Part shown: positions 16,822 to 25,554 of the stretch, one piece after another
How positions within the stretch are numbered: the stretch's first letter is position 1
How the letters are laid out: every line of letters starts with the position of its first letter
DNA from: Lentisphaera araneosa HTCC2155
Lineage (GTDB): Bacteria; Verrucomicrobiota; Lentisphaeria; Lentisphaerales; Lentisphaeraceae
Direction of reading: 5' to 3'
Assembly (NCBI RefSeq): GCF_000170755.1
Contig: NZ_ABCK01000001.1
Span: 310,001-374,000, forward strand
Length of the DNA stretch: 64,000 nt
The notes under the pieces: generated by a model
What the model was told of the DNA's origin: nothing
The model's database searches: none
The model's input: only the letters and a program-made list of their open reading frames with translations
Position numbers and translations under genes: made by a program

Positions 16822-17703
16822 TTACGTGAGGAGTTTATCACCTTGTTCATTGACTCCCACTAAATTGCGCATTTCGCATTCTACTGCGAAAGTAAAAGCA
16901 CAGACCTTTAACATATAGAGTAAAGGCATAAATAAAATGCCGATTAAAGGAATTGAATACACGATGCAGAATAGCCAGCCTAAACGCGCGGAATCTTTAA
17001 AGGGCATCTGACATAGGTCAGGAACTTCTATTTCTTCTTCCGCATAAACCATAACAACGGTGGCAATAATATCTTTTCCTGAGCTCCAGGCTACCCCCAA
17101 AAGAAAGATTGGGTAACCAATAAAAGGGATCCAACCCAAAGCAAAAAAGAGCAGAGTTACACCAAGGGTTCTGAGAGTGAGGCGCATACCCGTTTTCAAT
17201 AAGCGCAATAACCAAGTCATACTGAAGGGAGTATTGGGACGATTCCGGCTGATTTTCATTACTGAAGCAATCATCTCATCGGTCCAGTAAATCATAAATA
17301 AGAAGGCTATACGCACAGCTAAATACACAATAATAAGGTAGGTTACACCGAGAATAATGAGTCCGCTAAAATCGCGAATCCATTGTTCGGGCGTGCTCAA
17401 CCATTTCAACCAATTAGGCCAATTAACTTGACCTTGTACCATGGCTTCCAGTGGCTCACGCCCAAAAGCCTGAAAGACAAAATAGAAAGCCACACAGAGA
17501 GAGACTGATGCCAATAAGCAAATAGTCACACCAAATGCGTACTTCGCAAATAATTGTTTATCACGGGAAAAGAGTTTAAAGCCACCTTTCATGAGGCTGA
17601 GGCTCGTTTCTTTCTTTATTACCCTATCTAAGGCCGATAGGATCAATTCTTTTTGTTTAGGTTCTAGGGCTTGCCCACTAGGCTCCATTCGAGCTTTCTC
17701 CAA
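16822..17703 (-). CDS. Multi-pass membrane protein of unknown function
   Basis: This is a 293-residue protein with about six predicted transmembrane helices (around residues 52-75, 112-140, 175-205 and 240-275; some may be hairpins). A soluble N-terminus of about 45 residues carries a possible amphipathic helix. The segment GWIPFIGYPIFLLGVAWSSG resembles EI24/CysZ-type membrane proteins, with a Pro-Gly rich hairpin between helices. That similarity is weak and no transport role is claimed. The ATG at 17703 overlaps the upstream gene by 26 nt; an in-frame ATG at 17688 is an alternative. The tight overlap indicates translational coupling in the four-gene leftward operon. Confidence 0.75.
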   Translation of the reverse strand: MEKARMEPSGQALEPKQKELILSALDRVIKKETSLSLMKGGFKLFSRDKQLFAKYAFGVTICLLASVSLCVAFYFVFQAFGREPLEAMVQGQVNWPNWLKWLSTPEQWIRDFSGLIILGVTYLIIVYLAVRIAFLFMIYWTDEMIASVMKISRNRPNTPFSMTWLLRLLKTGMRLTLRTLGVTLLFFALGWIPFIGYPIFLLGVAWSSGKDIIATVVMVYAEEEIEVPDLCQMPFKDSARLGWLFCIVYSIPLIGILFMPLLYMLKVCAFTFAVECEMRNLVGVNEQGDKLLT

Positions 17704-18655
17704 TTTTTAATCTCATGTAATCCGCTCCTAGCATCATAGCAAAGGGAAGCATGAAACTAAAAACGAGCAACATTAGCACCCCTTTTAAGTAACGAAAGCT
17801 CAAATTTTTAAGCACTTTGTTGGATTGTTCTGCCTTGTTGAATTCTAAGCTCAAAAGTTCTTTAACTTTTTCTAGCTGATCTTCGATGGCCCAGTGGCTT
17901 GTGAGGTTTAAACGCAATTCATTTTTCATTTGAACAAGATCGTTTTGAACTTGAAGAACTTTGATTTTTAAATCCGTCTCTTTAACATCGACCGTCTTCT
18001 TATGTGAACCCACAAAGTTTTTGAGCACAATGAGCTTTTTGAGGTAAGAATGAGCGAGCTCCCTATTCTCCGCTTTGTCCATTTGAGCCCCTAACTCTTC
18101 TACATAAGTATAGTTTTCATCTAACTTAGTTTGGATATTTGCTAGGTTCTCCAAGGCTTTGGGGCCATAGACTGGCTCAAAATCACTGGCTTGAATTTCT
18201 TGCTCTTGATCTTCAATGAGGCCCTCTTCTTTATACATTTTAATGACAGTGGCAATTCTCGATAACATCTCCTCTAAATCTTTATTCAGCGTCTTCATGA
18301 GAAGTTCTTTATGTCCATTTATATCGGATTCAATTTGACTGAGTTCCTGACCTAGATCCTCTAGCTCCATTAAATTGCGGTAGGATTTATAGAGTTTCTC
18401 TTTTCGAAAGCTAGGAGCTTCTTCGCCAAACTGCAGCATCAAACCATTGAGGTTTGATTTGACTCGCTTGAGTTCAGTGTGAAGTTTTTCACTCTCATTA
18501 CCAAGCGTATGGCTCGGTGCGTAAGAACTGACTTTGAGTTTACTGATATAATCTGCGATCTCGAGTCCAGAAATTAAGAGTCCAATAAAGAAGACTAAAA
18601 AGCTGAGGATCTTGATATTGCGGACAAAGAAATTGAGTGTTTTTAGATTTTTCAC
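17678..18655 (-). CDS. Membrane-anchored coiled-coil protein
   Basis: This 325-residue protein has a transmembrane helix near each end: about residues 18-36 (ILSFLVFFIGLLISGLEIA) and about 288-312 (GVLMLLVFSFMLPFAMML). Between them are about 240 residues of charged, Leu-rich heptad-like sequence predicted to form long coiled coils. The middle would lie on one side of the membrane, probably the periplasm, as a hairpin anchored at both ends. The start overlaps the preceding gene's stop by 4 nt (18652-18655), so translation is coupled. I do not recognise the family. By context it works with the two membrane proteins and the zinc-finger protein of the same operon. Confidence 0.75.
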   Translation of the reverse strand: MKNLKTLNFFVRNIKILSFLVFFIGLLISGLEIADYISKLKVSSYAPSHTLGNESEKLHTELKRVKSNLNGLMLQFGEEAPSFRKEKLYKSYRNLMELEDLGQELSQIESDINGHKELLMKTLNKDLEEMLSRIATVIKMYKEEGLIEDQEQEIQASDFEPVYGPKALENLANIQTKLDENYTYVEELGAQMDKAENRELAHSYLKKLIVLKNFVGSHKKTVDVKETDLKIKVLQVQNDLVQMKNELRLNLTSHWAIEDQLEKVKELLSLEFNKAEQSNKVLKNLSFRYLKGVLMLLVFSFMLPFAMMLGADYMRLKIGESSNGA

Positions 18656-19776
18656 AGTCCAATGCTCTCCAATTTCAATTTCTTAATCTTTTCTTTTATG
18701 GCTTCATGATCACGTAGTTTTTGTGCTTCTTTTAACCATTTTATCGCTTCTAATTCGAGACCTTTATTTTCAGCTTCTTTGGCTTTTATCATTAGGTCAG
18801 CTTGCTTGAGGTAGGTATTTATATACCTCTTTTTAACTGGATCAGCAACATTCGAAAAATCATTCTCAATAACTTTTTTGGCTTTTTCTGGAGCGAGTAC
18901 CGAATCATCTTCAAGGGACTTAAACTTCTTATCCATCTTAGCTCGCAACTCTTGCTCGCGTTTTTGCTCTTCTCGACGACGTTGAACTTGACTTGTACGT
19001 TCATTTTTCAAGCGTGCAGCTGTATCCATTTTCTCAATTTCTGCTGCCGTGTAATAACGATCGCCACGTTTGATTTTCCCTTTGGCCAATTGATCTTTTT
19101 CAAAACCTTCTACGAGGTGGGCATCCACTAGAGCGTTCATCCCCATCAAGCCGGATTTGAACTGCTCTCGCACTTTCATTTTATTGAGTAGATAACCAAA
19201 GCTACGGCATATATTACAAGGGATTTTATAGATGCCACTTCCTCCGCAAGTTTGGCAAAAGCCCGTGGCTTCACAGACTGGGCAATCCGTGCTGACTTCT
19301 TCAAAATTACCGTCAATTTTTTCTAACTTAATAATTTGTCCCTTACGGCATTCGGCATTGCGACAAGTTTTTGTCCCATTACATTTTTTACAAGCTCTAC
19401 TATTTTTAGCTGAACCTTCGCAAACGGAACATTCATCACCAAATTGATCGACGCTACAAAAATTTAACCATTTACTATCACCAATATTTTGGCCGAGTTC
19501 ATTTAAGGAATTGTAGGTGCGAGTGCCGTATTCAACTTTCCCCTGAAGGTACGCACCTAAGGCCGCATAAGCATAGGCACCTGCTTTTAACTCAGAATCC
19601 TCTAGTTTTTCCGCACTCTTAAGAAAGGCTCGGTAGGAGGCATAGTTGTCGGGTGCATTTTTATATAAAACCCAGGAAGATTTAAAAGCCATTGCCTCTT
19701 GGTAATGACTTACAGTTTTTTCTTCTTCTTGTGCAAAGAGCGAGAAAGTGAAAATAATTAATAAAAGTACGCGCAT
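18652..19776 (-). CDS. Exported protein with DnaJ-type cysteine-rich zinc fingers
   Basis: This is a 374-residue protein, first gene of a leftward operon of four. A signal peptide (about residues 1-15, LLLIIFTFSLFA) indicates export. The central part (about 110-200) has six CxxC-type pairs in the DnaJ central-domain style: CSVCEGS, CKKCNGT, CRNAEC, CPVCEATG, CQTCGGSG and CNICRSFG. There is no J domain. The C-terminal half is highly charged (an Arg/Glu/Lys coiled coil about 255-300) and ends in a TPR-like helical segment. DnaJ-type zinc fingers on an exported protein are unusual; they may mediate protein-protein contacts or redox chemistry. Function is unknown. Confidence 0.78.
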   Translation of the reverse strand: MRVLLLIIFTFSLFAQEEEKTVSHYQEAMAFKSSWVLYKNAPDNYASYRAFLKSAEKLEDSELKAGAYAYAALGAYLQGKVEYGTRTYNSLNELGQNIGDSKWLNFCSVDQFGDECSVCEGSAKNSRACKKCNGTKTCRNAECRKGQIIKLEKIDGNFEEVSTDCPVCEATGFCQTCGGSGIYKIPCNICRSFGYLLNKMKVREQFKSGLMGMNALVDAHLVEGFEKDQLAKGKIKRGDRYYTAAEIEKMDTAARLKNERTSQVQRRREEQKREQELRAKMDKKFKSLEDDSVLAPEKAKKVIENDFSNVADPVKKRYINTYLKQADLMIKAKEAENKGLELEAIKWLKEAQKLRDHEAIKEKIKKLKLESIGL

Positions 19777-19843
19777 AAAATTCCAAAACTTTTCTTTTTA
19801 AAACGTTATACGCTAAACTTTATTGCCGGCGAGGCAAAGTAAA

Positions 19844-20731
19844 TTAGAGATTTAAAATGAACTCTAAGGCAGAAAGATCACAATTTTTCACTGAATTTGG
19901 TGCTTCTGCACAAACAATTGGTTTTGCGTGGAACGCAAAGCCCTGCCCAGATGCATGGATCATGGGTAAATCATTGGCTCCGTCACCTACCGCTACTGTG
20001 AAAGCGGGATCAACGCCCTCTTTTCCAGCCAGTTCTAAAAGGCTTTCTTTCTTTACTTGACTATCGACGATTCCGCCGATGTGTTTACCTGTGAGGGCTT
20101 CTTCGCCACATTCTAAAACGTTGGCACGTACGTAATCAAAACCAAAGCGCTCTTGGAGTGAATCCGCGAAATAAGTAAAACCACCAGAGAATACTGCCGT
20201 TTTCCATTCACTCTGCACGAGTTTTGTGACGAGGCTCTCCATGCCCGGCATCAGTGGTAATTCTTCTTTAAGTTCATCGAGGGCTTCTAATTTCAAGCCA
20301 TCTAGAAGAGCTAAGCGTTTCACAAAACTTCCAGAGAAATCTAACTCACCACGCATTGCTGCAGCAGTAACTGCTTTCACTTGGTCACCGACACCAGCTT
20401 TGACGGCCAATTCATCGATGCACTCACATTCAATGAGAGTGGAATCCATATCAAAAGCTATGAAGCCCGTATTATCCTTGAAGTAATCCATCGGCAATAT
20501 TACACCATCAGATTTTGAGTTGGCTTGGAGCTTACTAATTAAACGCTCTTTAATCACTTGTACCTGTGCGTCTTCGAGCTCGAGGTGATAGATAAAGCAG
20601 TTGTAATAATCGTGGTTCTTTTCTTCTGCTATAGAGTAATCCATTTTCTCGGATTGAAAGAAGTATTCAACAGCAGATTTTGCCGAAGCCGAATCATTAA
20701 AAGGGGAAATCAAAAAGAAGTCGTATTTCAT
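19844..20731 (-). CDS. serB: Phosphoserine phosphatase SerB
   Basis: This is a 295-residue cytosolic HAD-superfamily enzyme that dephosphorylates O-phosphoserine in the last step of serine synthesis. Motif I is FDMDSTLIECECIDELA, whose first Asp is the nucleophile. Motif II is FSGGFTYFA and motif III includes VAVGDGANDLPM, with the metal-binding Asp. The N-terminal 95 residues are a separate ACT-like regulatory domain, as in the longer SerB proteins (about 290-320 residues). The gene lies alone between the four-gene operon and korAB, on the same strand. Specific assignment is strong because the DMDSTLIECE and GDGANDL motifs are SerB-characteristic. Confidence 0.95.
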   Translation of the reverse strand: MKYDFFLISPFNDSASAKSAVEYFFQSEKMDYSIAEEKNHDYYNCFIYHLELEDAQVQVIKERLISKLQANSKSDGVILPMDYFKDNTGFIAFDMDSTLIECECIDELAVKAGVGDQVKAVTAAAMRGELDFSGSFVKRLALLDGLKLEALDELKEELPLMPGMESLVTKLVQSEWKTAVFSGGFTYFADSLQERFGFDYVRANVLECGEEALTGKHIGGIVDSQVKKESLLELAGKEGVDPAFTVAVGDGANDLPMIHASGQGFAFHAKPIVCAEAPNSVKNCDLSALEFILNL

Positions 20732-20853
20732 AAGAGTCTCAGGTTTAAATTTTATTTCGCTTAGCTTAACACTTTTAGCGCATCAGTGAAGTGAGTTTGA
20801 GCATTTTTATAAAACTTTGCGTTCATCGCGTTTAGTCTTGTTGGCTCAGAAAC

Positions 20854-20882
20854 AAAAAAGGCCTCACGAGGAGGCCTTTTTT
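20854..20882 (-). terminator. Rho-independent terminator after korB
   Basis: The inverted repeat AAGGCCTC-ACGAG-GAGGCCTT is flanked by an A-run and a T-run and lies 18 nt beyond the korB stop codon. It is symmetrical and could work in both directions. Confidence 0.88.
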
Positions 20883-20899
20883 AATTGTAGAAAGTAGAC

Positions 20900-21952
20900 T
20901 TAGGGAGTGAAAGTCGTAAATTCTTCTTCGATTGGATGTGCATCACTTTTTACTTCCCAAGAGGCATTGCCATTGAGGAGGTTCTGCAAGTCACCCATAC
21001 CATACTTTTCTTTCACATCTTCAGTCTGCTGAATAACCGCATCGTTGTAGACTGGACGTTCAACCTGACGGAAGATACCAATTGGAGATGGTACTTCAGC
21101 ACCTTGAAGGTCAGCTAAAATTTTAGCGTAAGTAGGTGAAGCTTGAGCTGTTTCGTGAGTCACGATATCATCTTCATTAACATCAGCTACGTTTTTAACT
21201 GTGAGTTCGAGGCCTTCGAAAACAAGACATTTATCTTTCTCTTTACCAAAGATGAGTTTCTCACCATTCATGAGCTCAACTAAGCGCTCACTACGAATTG
21301 TTCTTTCGAGAACATTATCGTGGGCACCATCGTTGAAGATAACGCAGTTCTGGTAAATCTCGATGAAAGATAAGCCGCGGTGCTTACGAGCTTCAGAGAA
21401 GACGTGCTGCATGTGCTTAGGGTTTGTGTCGTAAGTACGAGCTACAAAAGTAGCGCCAGCACTTAGAGCAAAAGACAAGGGGTTAATTGGCTCGTCAATA
21501 GAACCGTAAGGAGTTGACTTAGTTACTGTATCAACTTCAGAAGTTGGCGAGTACTGACCCTTAGTTAAACCATAAACCTTATTATTAAAGAGAAGCACAA
21601 CCATATTGACGTTACGGCGGATAGCGTGCAAGAGGTGGTTACCACCAATTGATAAACCATCGCCATCACCAGTTACTAACCAGATATCTAGATCCGGATT
21701 AGCTACTTTAACACCTGTCGCTACAGACGGTGCACGACCGTGGATTGTATGGAAACCATGAGTATCCATATAAATGGGGAAACGACTAGAGCAACCGATA
21801 CCAGAGATAACGACTTGCTGCTCTTTAGGGCGACCGATGTCAGCCATCGTTTTCTGTACAGCTGCTAGGATTGCATAGTCGCCACAACCTGGGCACCACT
21901 TAACGAGCTTATCGGATGTGAAATCTTTTTTCGTGTATTTTTTCTCAGACAT
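20900..21952 (-). CDS. korB: 2-oxoglutarate (2-oxoacid):ferredoxin oxidoreductase, beta subunit
   Basis: This is a 350-residue thiamine-diphosphate-binding beta subunit of a 2-oxoacid:ferredoxin oxidoreductase. The complex oxidatively decarboxylates 2-oxoglutarate (or a related 2-oxoacid) to the acyl-CoA with reduction of ferredoxin. The N-terminus KWCPGCGDYAILAAV is the family signature. The TPP/Mg site is in VTGDGDGLSIGGNH, followed by NNKVYGLTKGQYSPTSE. The C-terminal part (from about residue 225) is longer than the minimal beta subunit. The start lies 2 nt after the stop of the alpha subunit gene, so the pair is co-transcribed. It replaces or supplements 2-oxoglutarate dehydrogenase in the TCA cycle; gltA is also in this window. 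The exact 2-oxoacid is inferred from the overall family. Confidence 0.92.
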   Translation of the reverse strand: MSEKKYTKKDFTSDKLVKWCPGCGDYAILAAVQKTMADIGRPKEQQVVISGIGCSSRFPIYMDTHGFHTIHGRAPSVATGVKVANPDLDIWLVTGDGDGLSIGGNHLLHAIRRNVNMVVLLFNNKVYGLTKGQYSPTSEVDTVTKSTPYGSIDEPINPLSFALSAGATFVARTYDTNPKHMQHVFSEARKHRGLSFIEIYQNCVIFNDGAHDNVLERTIRSERLVELMNGEKLIFGKEKDKCLVFEGLELTVKNVADVNEDDIVTHETAQASPTYAKILADLQGAEVPSPIGIFRQVERPVYNDAVIQQTEDVKEKYGMGDLQNLLNGNASWEVKSDAHPIEEEFTTFTP

Positions 21953-21954
21953 AA

Positions 21955-23793
21955 TTAAAGGTACTCACTGATACTGTTAACAAGTTCGGAAACGAGGAAG
22001 GGTTTACCTTCGATCTTACAAATCAATTCTGCGTCAATCGCAAATTCTGAACGAATGACTTTATGAAGTTGACCTAGGTTAATTTCCACGACTACAACTT
22101 TCTTGAAGCGAGATATGAGTGCCTCTAGATCGTTATGAAGGGGATTCAAATGTGTTAAATGTGTATAGGAAAGAGTTTTGTGCGTTTTACGCAACTCTTT
22201 AACTGCAGCACAAATACTACCATAAGTACCACCCCAGCCGATAACGAGTACGTCGCCTGAATCGGGACCCATAACTTCAAGTGAAGGTAAGGATTTGGCA
22301 ATATTTTTAATTTTTTCTGCACGCTCTAAAGTCATCTTTTGGTGGTTTTCACCATCATAGGAAATATCACCGAGTGTGTTGTGCTCGAGACCTGTGAGTG
22401 TATGTTGAAGGTCCGGTGTACCAGGAACAACCCATTTACGTGCGCCTTTCTCATCGCGAGCAAAGACTTCGTAACCTTCCGCATCACCTTCATAAAACTC
22501 CACATCAACTTTATCAAGTGATTTAATATCTGGAACTCTCCAGAGGTCAGAACTGTTAGCCACAAATCCGTCAGAAAGAACGATAACTGGTGTCATGTAC
22601 TCAACGGCAATTCTTACAGCTTCGCGAGCGGTATAGAAACAATCTACAGGAGATTTTGGCGCAATGACAGGGACAGAGATTTCACCATTATGACCATACA
22701 TAGCAAGCATCAGATCTGATTGTTCAGTTTTAGTTGGAAGACCTGTAGAAGGACCACCGCGCTGAACATTGACCAGAACTAAAGGAAGCTCAACCATTGC
22801 TGCAAGACCGAGGAATTCTGTTTTTAAACATAAACCAGGACCAGAAGTGGCTGTCACACCTAAGGAACCTGCATAAGAGGCTCCGAGAGCCACACCAATT
22901 GAAGCGATTTCGTCTTCGGCCTGAACTGTACGCACATCATAGTGCTTGAGCTTTGCGAGCTCGTGTAAAATATCGGAAGCTGGAGTGATGGGGTAAGAAC
23001 CGTAAACAAGTTTTAAATCACTTGAGAAAGTTGCCGTCGTTAAACCATAAGCTAAAGCACTATTACCCGTAACCTGACGGTATGTACCAGAAGGCATGTC
23101 ATTACTTTTAATGGTGTAACGATTATTGAAGAGCTCAATAGTTTCGCCATAGGCATAACCTGCTTCGAGAGCAATTGTATTGGCTTCAATTAAAATAGGC
23201 TTTTTAGCAAACTTCTTTTTGATCCAGTTTTTAGAGAAATCTAATGAACGGTCATAAACCCAGTACATGAGTCCTAGAGCAAAAAAGTTTTTACAGCGCT
23301 TTTTTTCAGATGCTTTTAAATCGATCTCTTCGAGTGCTGTCTGAACTAACTTTGTCATGCCGACTTCTACGACCTGATAAGTTTCGTGGAGCACGGTATC
23401 GTTTTCGAAAGGATTGTGCTCGATACCAGCTTTGCGTAAGTCAATTGCGCCAAAAGAATCTGAGTTAACGACCAAAAGGCCACCGTGTTTAAGATCCTTC
23501 ACATTTGTAATGAGCGCTGCTGGGTTCATAGCTACGAGAGCATCTGGAGCATCACCATGTGATGTAACAGGGTTCGAACTGAAGTTAACCTGAAAACCAG
23601 AAACACCGCCTACTGTACCAGCAGGAGCGCGAATCTCCGCAGGGAAATCTGGGAATGTTACCACATCGTTACCAGAAACCGCTGATGTATCGGTAAATTG
23701 ATTACCGGTCAATTGCATGCCATCACCGGAATCGCCAACGAAGCGTACAACTGCACTTTCAATTTCTAAAATACTTGTCTTATTATCTGACAT
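21955..23793 (-). CDS. korA: 2-oxoglutarate (2-oxoacid):ferredoxin oxidoreductase, alpha (gamma-alpha fused) subunit
   Basis: This is a 612-residue alpha subunit with the gamma domain fused at the N-terminus. Residues about 10-190 form the gamma domain (VVRFVGDSGDGMQLTGN, FPAEIRAPAGTVGGVSGFQ). Residues about 225-600 form the alpha pyrimidine-binding domain (GNSALAYGLTTA, YGSYPITPASDILHELA, EDEIASIGVALGASYAG, TSGPGLCLKTEFLGLA). The fused arrangement is the common form of KorA in bacteria with an oxygen-tolerant two-subunit enzyme. It lies 2 nt upstream of korB in a leftward operon and is divergent from ilvA across a 136-nt gap. No 4Fe-4S ferredoxin domain is encoded next to it. Confidence 0.92.
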   Translation of the reverse strand: MSDNKTSILEIESAVVRFVGDSGDGMQLTGNQFTDTSAVSGNDVVTFPDFPAEIRAPAGTVGGVSGFQVNFSSNPVTSHGDAPDALVAMNPAALITNVKDLKHGGLLVVNSDSFGAIDLRKAGIEHNPFENDTVLHETYQVVEVGMTKLVQTALEEIDLKASEKKRCKNFFALGLMYWVYDRSLDFSKNWIKKKFAKKPILIEANTIALEAGYAYGETIELFNNRYTIKSNDMPSGTYRQVTGNSALAYGLTTATFSSDLKLVYGSYPITPASDILHELAKLKHYDVRTVQAEDEIASIGVALGASYAGSLGVTATSGPGLCLKTEFLGLAAMVELPLVLVNVQRGGPSTGLPTKTEQSDLMLAMYGHNGEISVPVIAPKSPVDCFYTAREAVRIAVEYMTPVIVLSDGFVANSSDLWRVPDIKSLDKVDVEFYEGDAEGYEVFARDEKGARKWVVPGTPDLQHTLTGLEHNTLGDISYDGENHQKMTLERAEKIKNIAKSLPSLEVMGPDSGDVLVIGWGGTYGSICAAVKELRKTHKTLSYTHLTHLNPLHNDLEALISRFKKVVVVEINLGQLHKVIRSEFAIDAELICKIEGKPFLVSELVNSISEYL

Positions 23794-23929
23794 ATTAAAA
23801 AATCCTGCAAAATATATAAAATTTTAATTAAATGATTGCGCAGACAGTAACATGACTTCTATTCTTTATAAAGAAGTTTTATTAACAAATATTCATAAAT
23901 TATCCACTCTGACAAAGAAGGAACTGTTT

Positions 23930-25468
23930 ATGCATTTACAAAGTCAAAAAAGCACCATGGAATCCTCTCAGTTAATCAAAGAAATCCTCTCGGCAAAAAT
24001 TTACGATCTGGCAATAGAAACTCCTCTCAACAAAGCACTTAAACTCTCAACAAAGCTCAAAAACGAAATTTACCTTAAACGCGAAGACCTGCAATCCGTC
24101 TTTTCCTTTAAGATCCGTGGTGCTTATAATAAGATGAGAAAACTTGATCAGAATTCATTACAACGTGGGGTTATCGCAGCTTCGGCTGGCAACCATGCTC
24201 AAGGCGTTGCGCAAGCCGCAAATCATCTGCATATTCCCGCGACTATTGTGATGCCCACGACGACTCCTCAAATTAAAGTTGATTCAGTTGTGGAAAAAAA
24301 TGCTGAAGTGATTCTTCATGGCGATAACTTTGATCAAGCTTGTCAGCGCGCCTTCGAAATAGAAAAAGAACGTGGCCTCACTTTCATCCACCCCTACGAT
24401 GACTGGGATGTGATCGCTGGCCAAGGTACCATTGGCGTCGAAATTCTTAAGCAACTTAATGAGGAACCCGATTATATCTTCGTTCCCGTCGGTGGGGGGG
24501 GTATTGCCGCTGGCGTTGCGAACTTCGCAAAATACCTCAGTCCAAACACCAAAATCATCACGGTTGAATGCGAAGATTCGGCTTGCTTTAAAGAAGCTTT
24601 TCAATTGGGTGAGCCCACACAATTAGCTGAAGTGGGCATTTTTGCTGATGGCATTGCAGTTGGGAAAATTGGTGAGAATACTTTTAAGGCACTCAAGGAT
24701 AATGTCGACGAAGCCATCACTGTAAGCACTGATGAAATCTGCGCAGCGGTCAAAAGCATATTTGAAGAAACGCGCGTCGTTGCGGAACCCGCAGGTGCCA
24801 CCGCACTTGCAGGTGTGGTAAAGTACATCAAAGAAAATAAACTTCAGAATAAACGTATCACGACAATCATCAGTGGAGCGAACACTAGCTTTGGACGGCT
24901 CCGACACATCTCCGAGAGAACTGAACTCGGTGCAGAGAAAGAAGCTCTCTTCGCTATTTCCATCCCGGAAAAAAAAGGGAGTTTTCGCCATTTCTGTCAA
25001 TTGCTTGACGGATCAAGTATTACCGAATTCAATTATCGCTATAACAATCCAGACCAAGCACAGATCTTTGTGGGGATTGAATTAAAGGATGGCGACAAGA
25101 GTCGTTTATCTATCATAAATAATTTGCAGCAATCGCATATCGATCACCTGGATCTTAGTCATAACGAAATTGCGAAACTTCACCTCCGTCATATGCTTGG
25201 AGGTCAATCAGCTGTAAAAGACGAACATTTTTATCGTGTGCAATTCCCCGAAAAGCCCGGTGCCCTACTCAAGTTTTTAAATGACCTCGGCTCAGAATTT
25301 AATATCACCTTATTCCATTATCGGAATCATGCCTCTGCTCATGGTCGTGTTTTATTGGGAATTCAGCATCCTGATAGTTCACTGATTGAAGCTCAGCTCA
25401 AAAAAATTGATTATCCCTACTTCCCAGAAGATGACAATCCCGCCTGCTCTTTATTTTCAGGTAATTGA
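23930..25468 (+). CDS. ilvA: Threonine dehydratase, biosynthetic type (IlvA)
   Basis: This pyridoxal-phosphate enzyme deaminates threonine to 2-oxobutanoate, the committed step of isoleucine synthesis. The PLP lysine is in the motif SFKIRGAYNKM, and the glycine-rich phosphate loop is in VPVGGGGIAAG. The C-terminal third (from about residue 325) has two ACT-like regulatory domains (FAISIPEKKGSFRHFCQLL and YRVQFPEKPGALLKFLNDL), so it is the allosteric anabolic type. The frame is open from 23852, but I choose the ATG at 23930: it has AAGAAGGAA upstream and gives 512 residues, close to the 514 of E. coli IlvA. It is divergent from korAB and has no operon partner. Confidence 0.93.
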   Translation: MHLQSQKSTMESSQLIKEILSAKIYDLAIETPLNKALKLSTKLKNEIYLKREDLQSVFSFKIRGAYNKMRKLDQNSLQRGVIAASAGNHAQGVAQAANHLHIPATIVMPTTTPQIKVDSVVEKNAEVILHGDNFDQACQRAFEIEKERGLTFIHPYDDWDVIAGQGTIGVEILKQLNEEPDYIFVPVGGGGIAAGVANFAKYLSPNTKIITVECEDSACFKEAFQLGEPTQLAEVGIFADGIAVGKIGENTFKALKDNVDEAITVSTDEICAAVKSIFEETRVVAEPAGATALAGVVKYIKENKLQNKRITTIISGANTSFGRLRHISERTELGAEKEALFAISIPEKKGSFRHFCQLLDGSSITEFNYRYNNPDQAQIFVGIELKDGDKSRLSIINNLQQSHIDHLDLSHNEIAKLHLRHMLGGQSAVKDEHFYRVQFPEKPGALLKFLNDLGSEFNITLFHYRNHASAHGRVLLGIQHPDSSLIEAQLKKIDYPYFPEDDNPACSLFSGN

Positions 25469-25554
25469 ATTGTTTTTTAAACAAAGCCTCAAAGAAAATT
25501 TAGAATTATTCCGTCAGCCCATTATTGTGCGGTTGAACAGCAATAGGAGTTGAT

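Noticed and set aside
23852-23929. Longer start for ilvA (ATG at 23852)
   Set aside because: The added 26 residues do not match the family, and the ATG at 23930 has a good ribosome site and gives the usual length.
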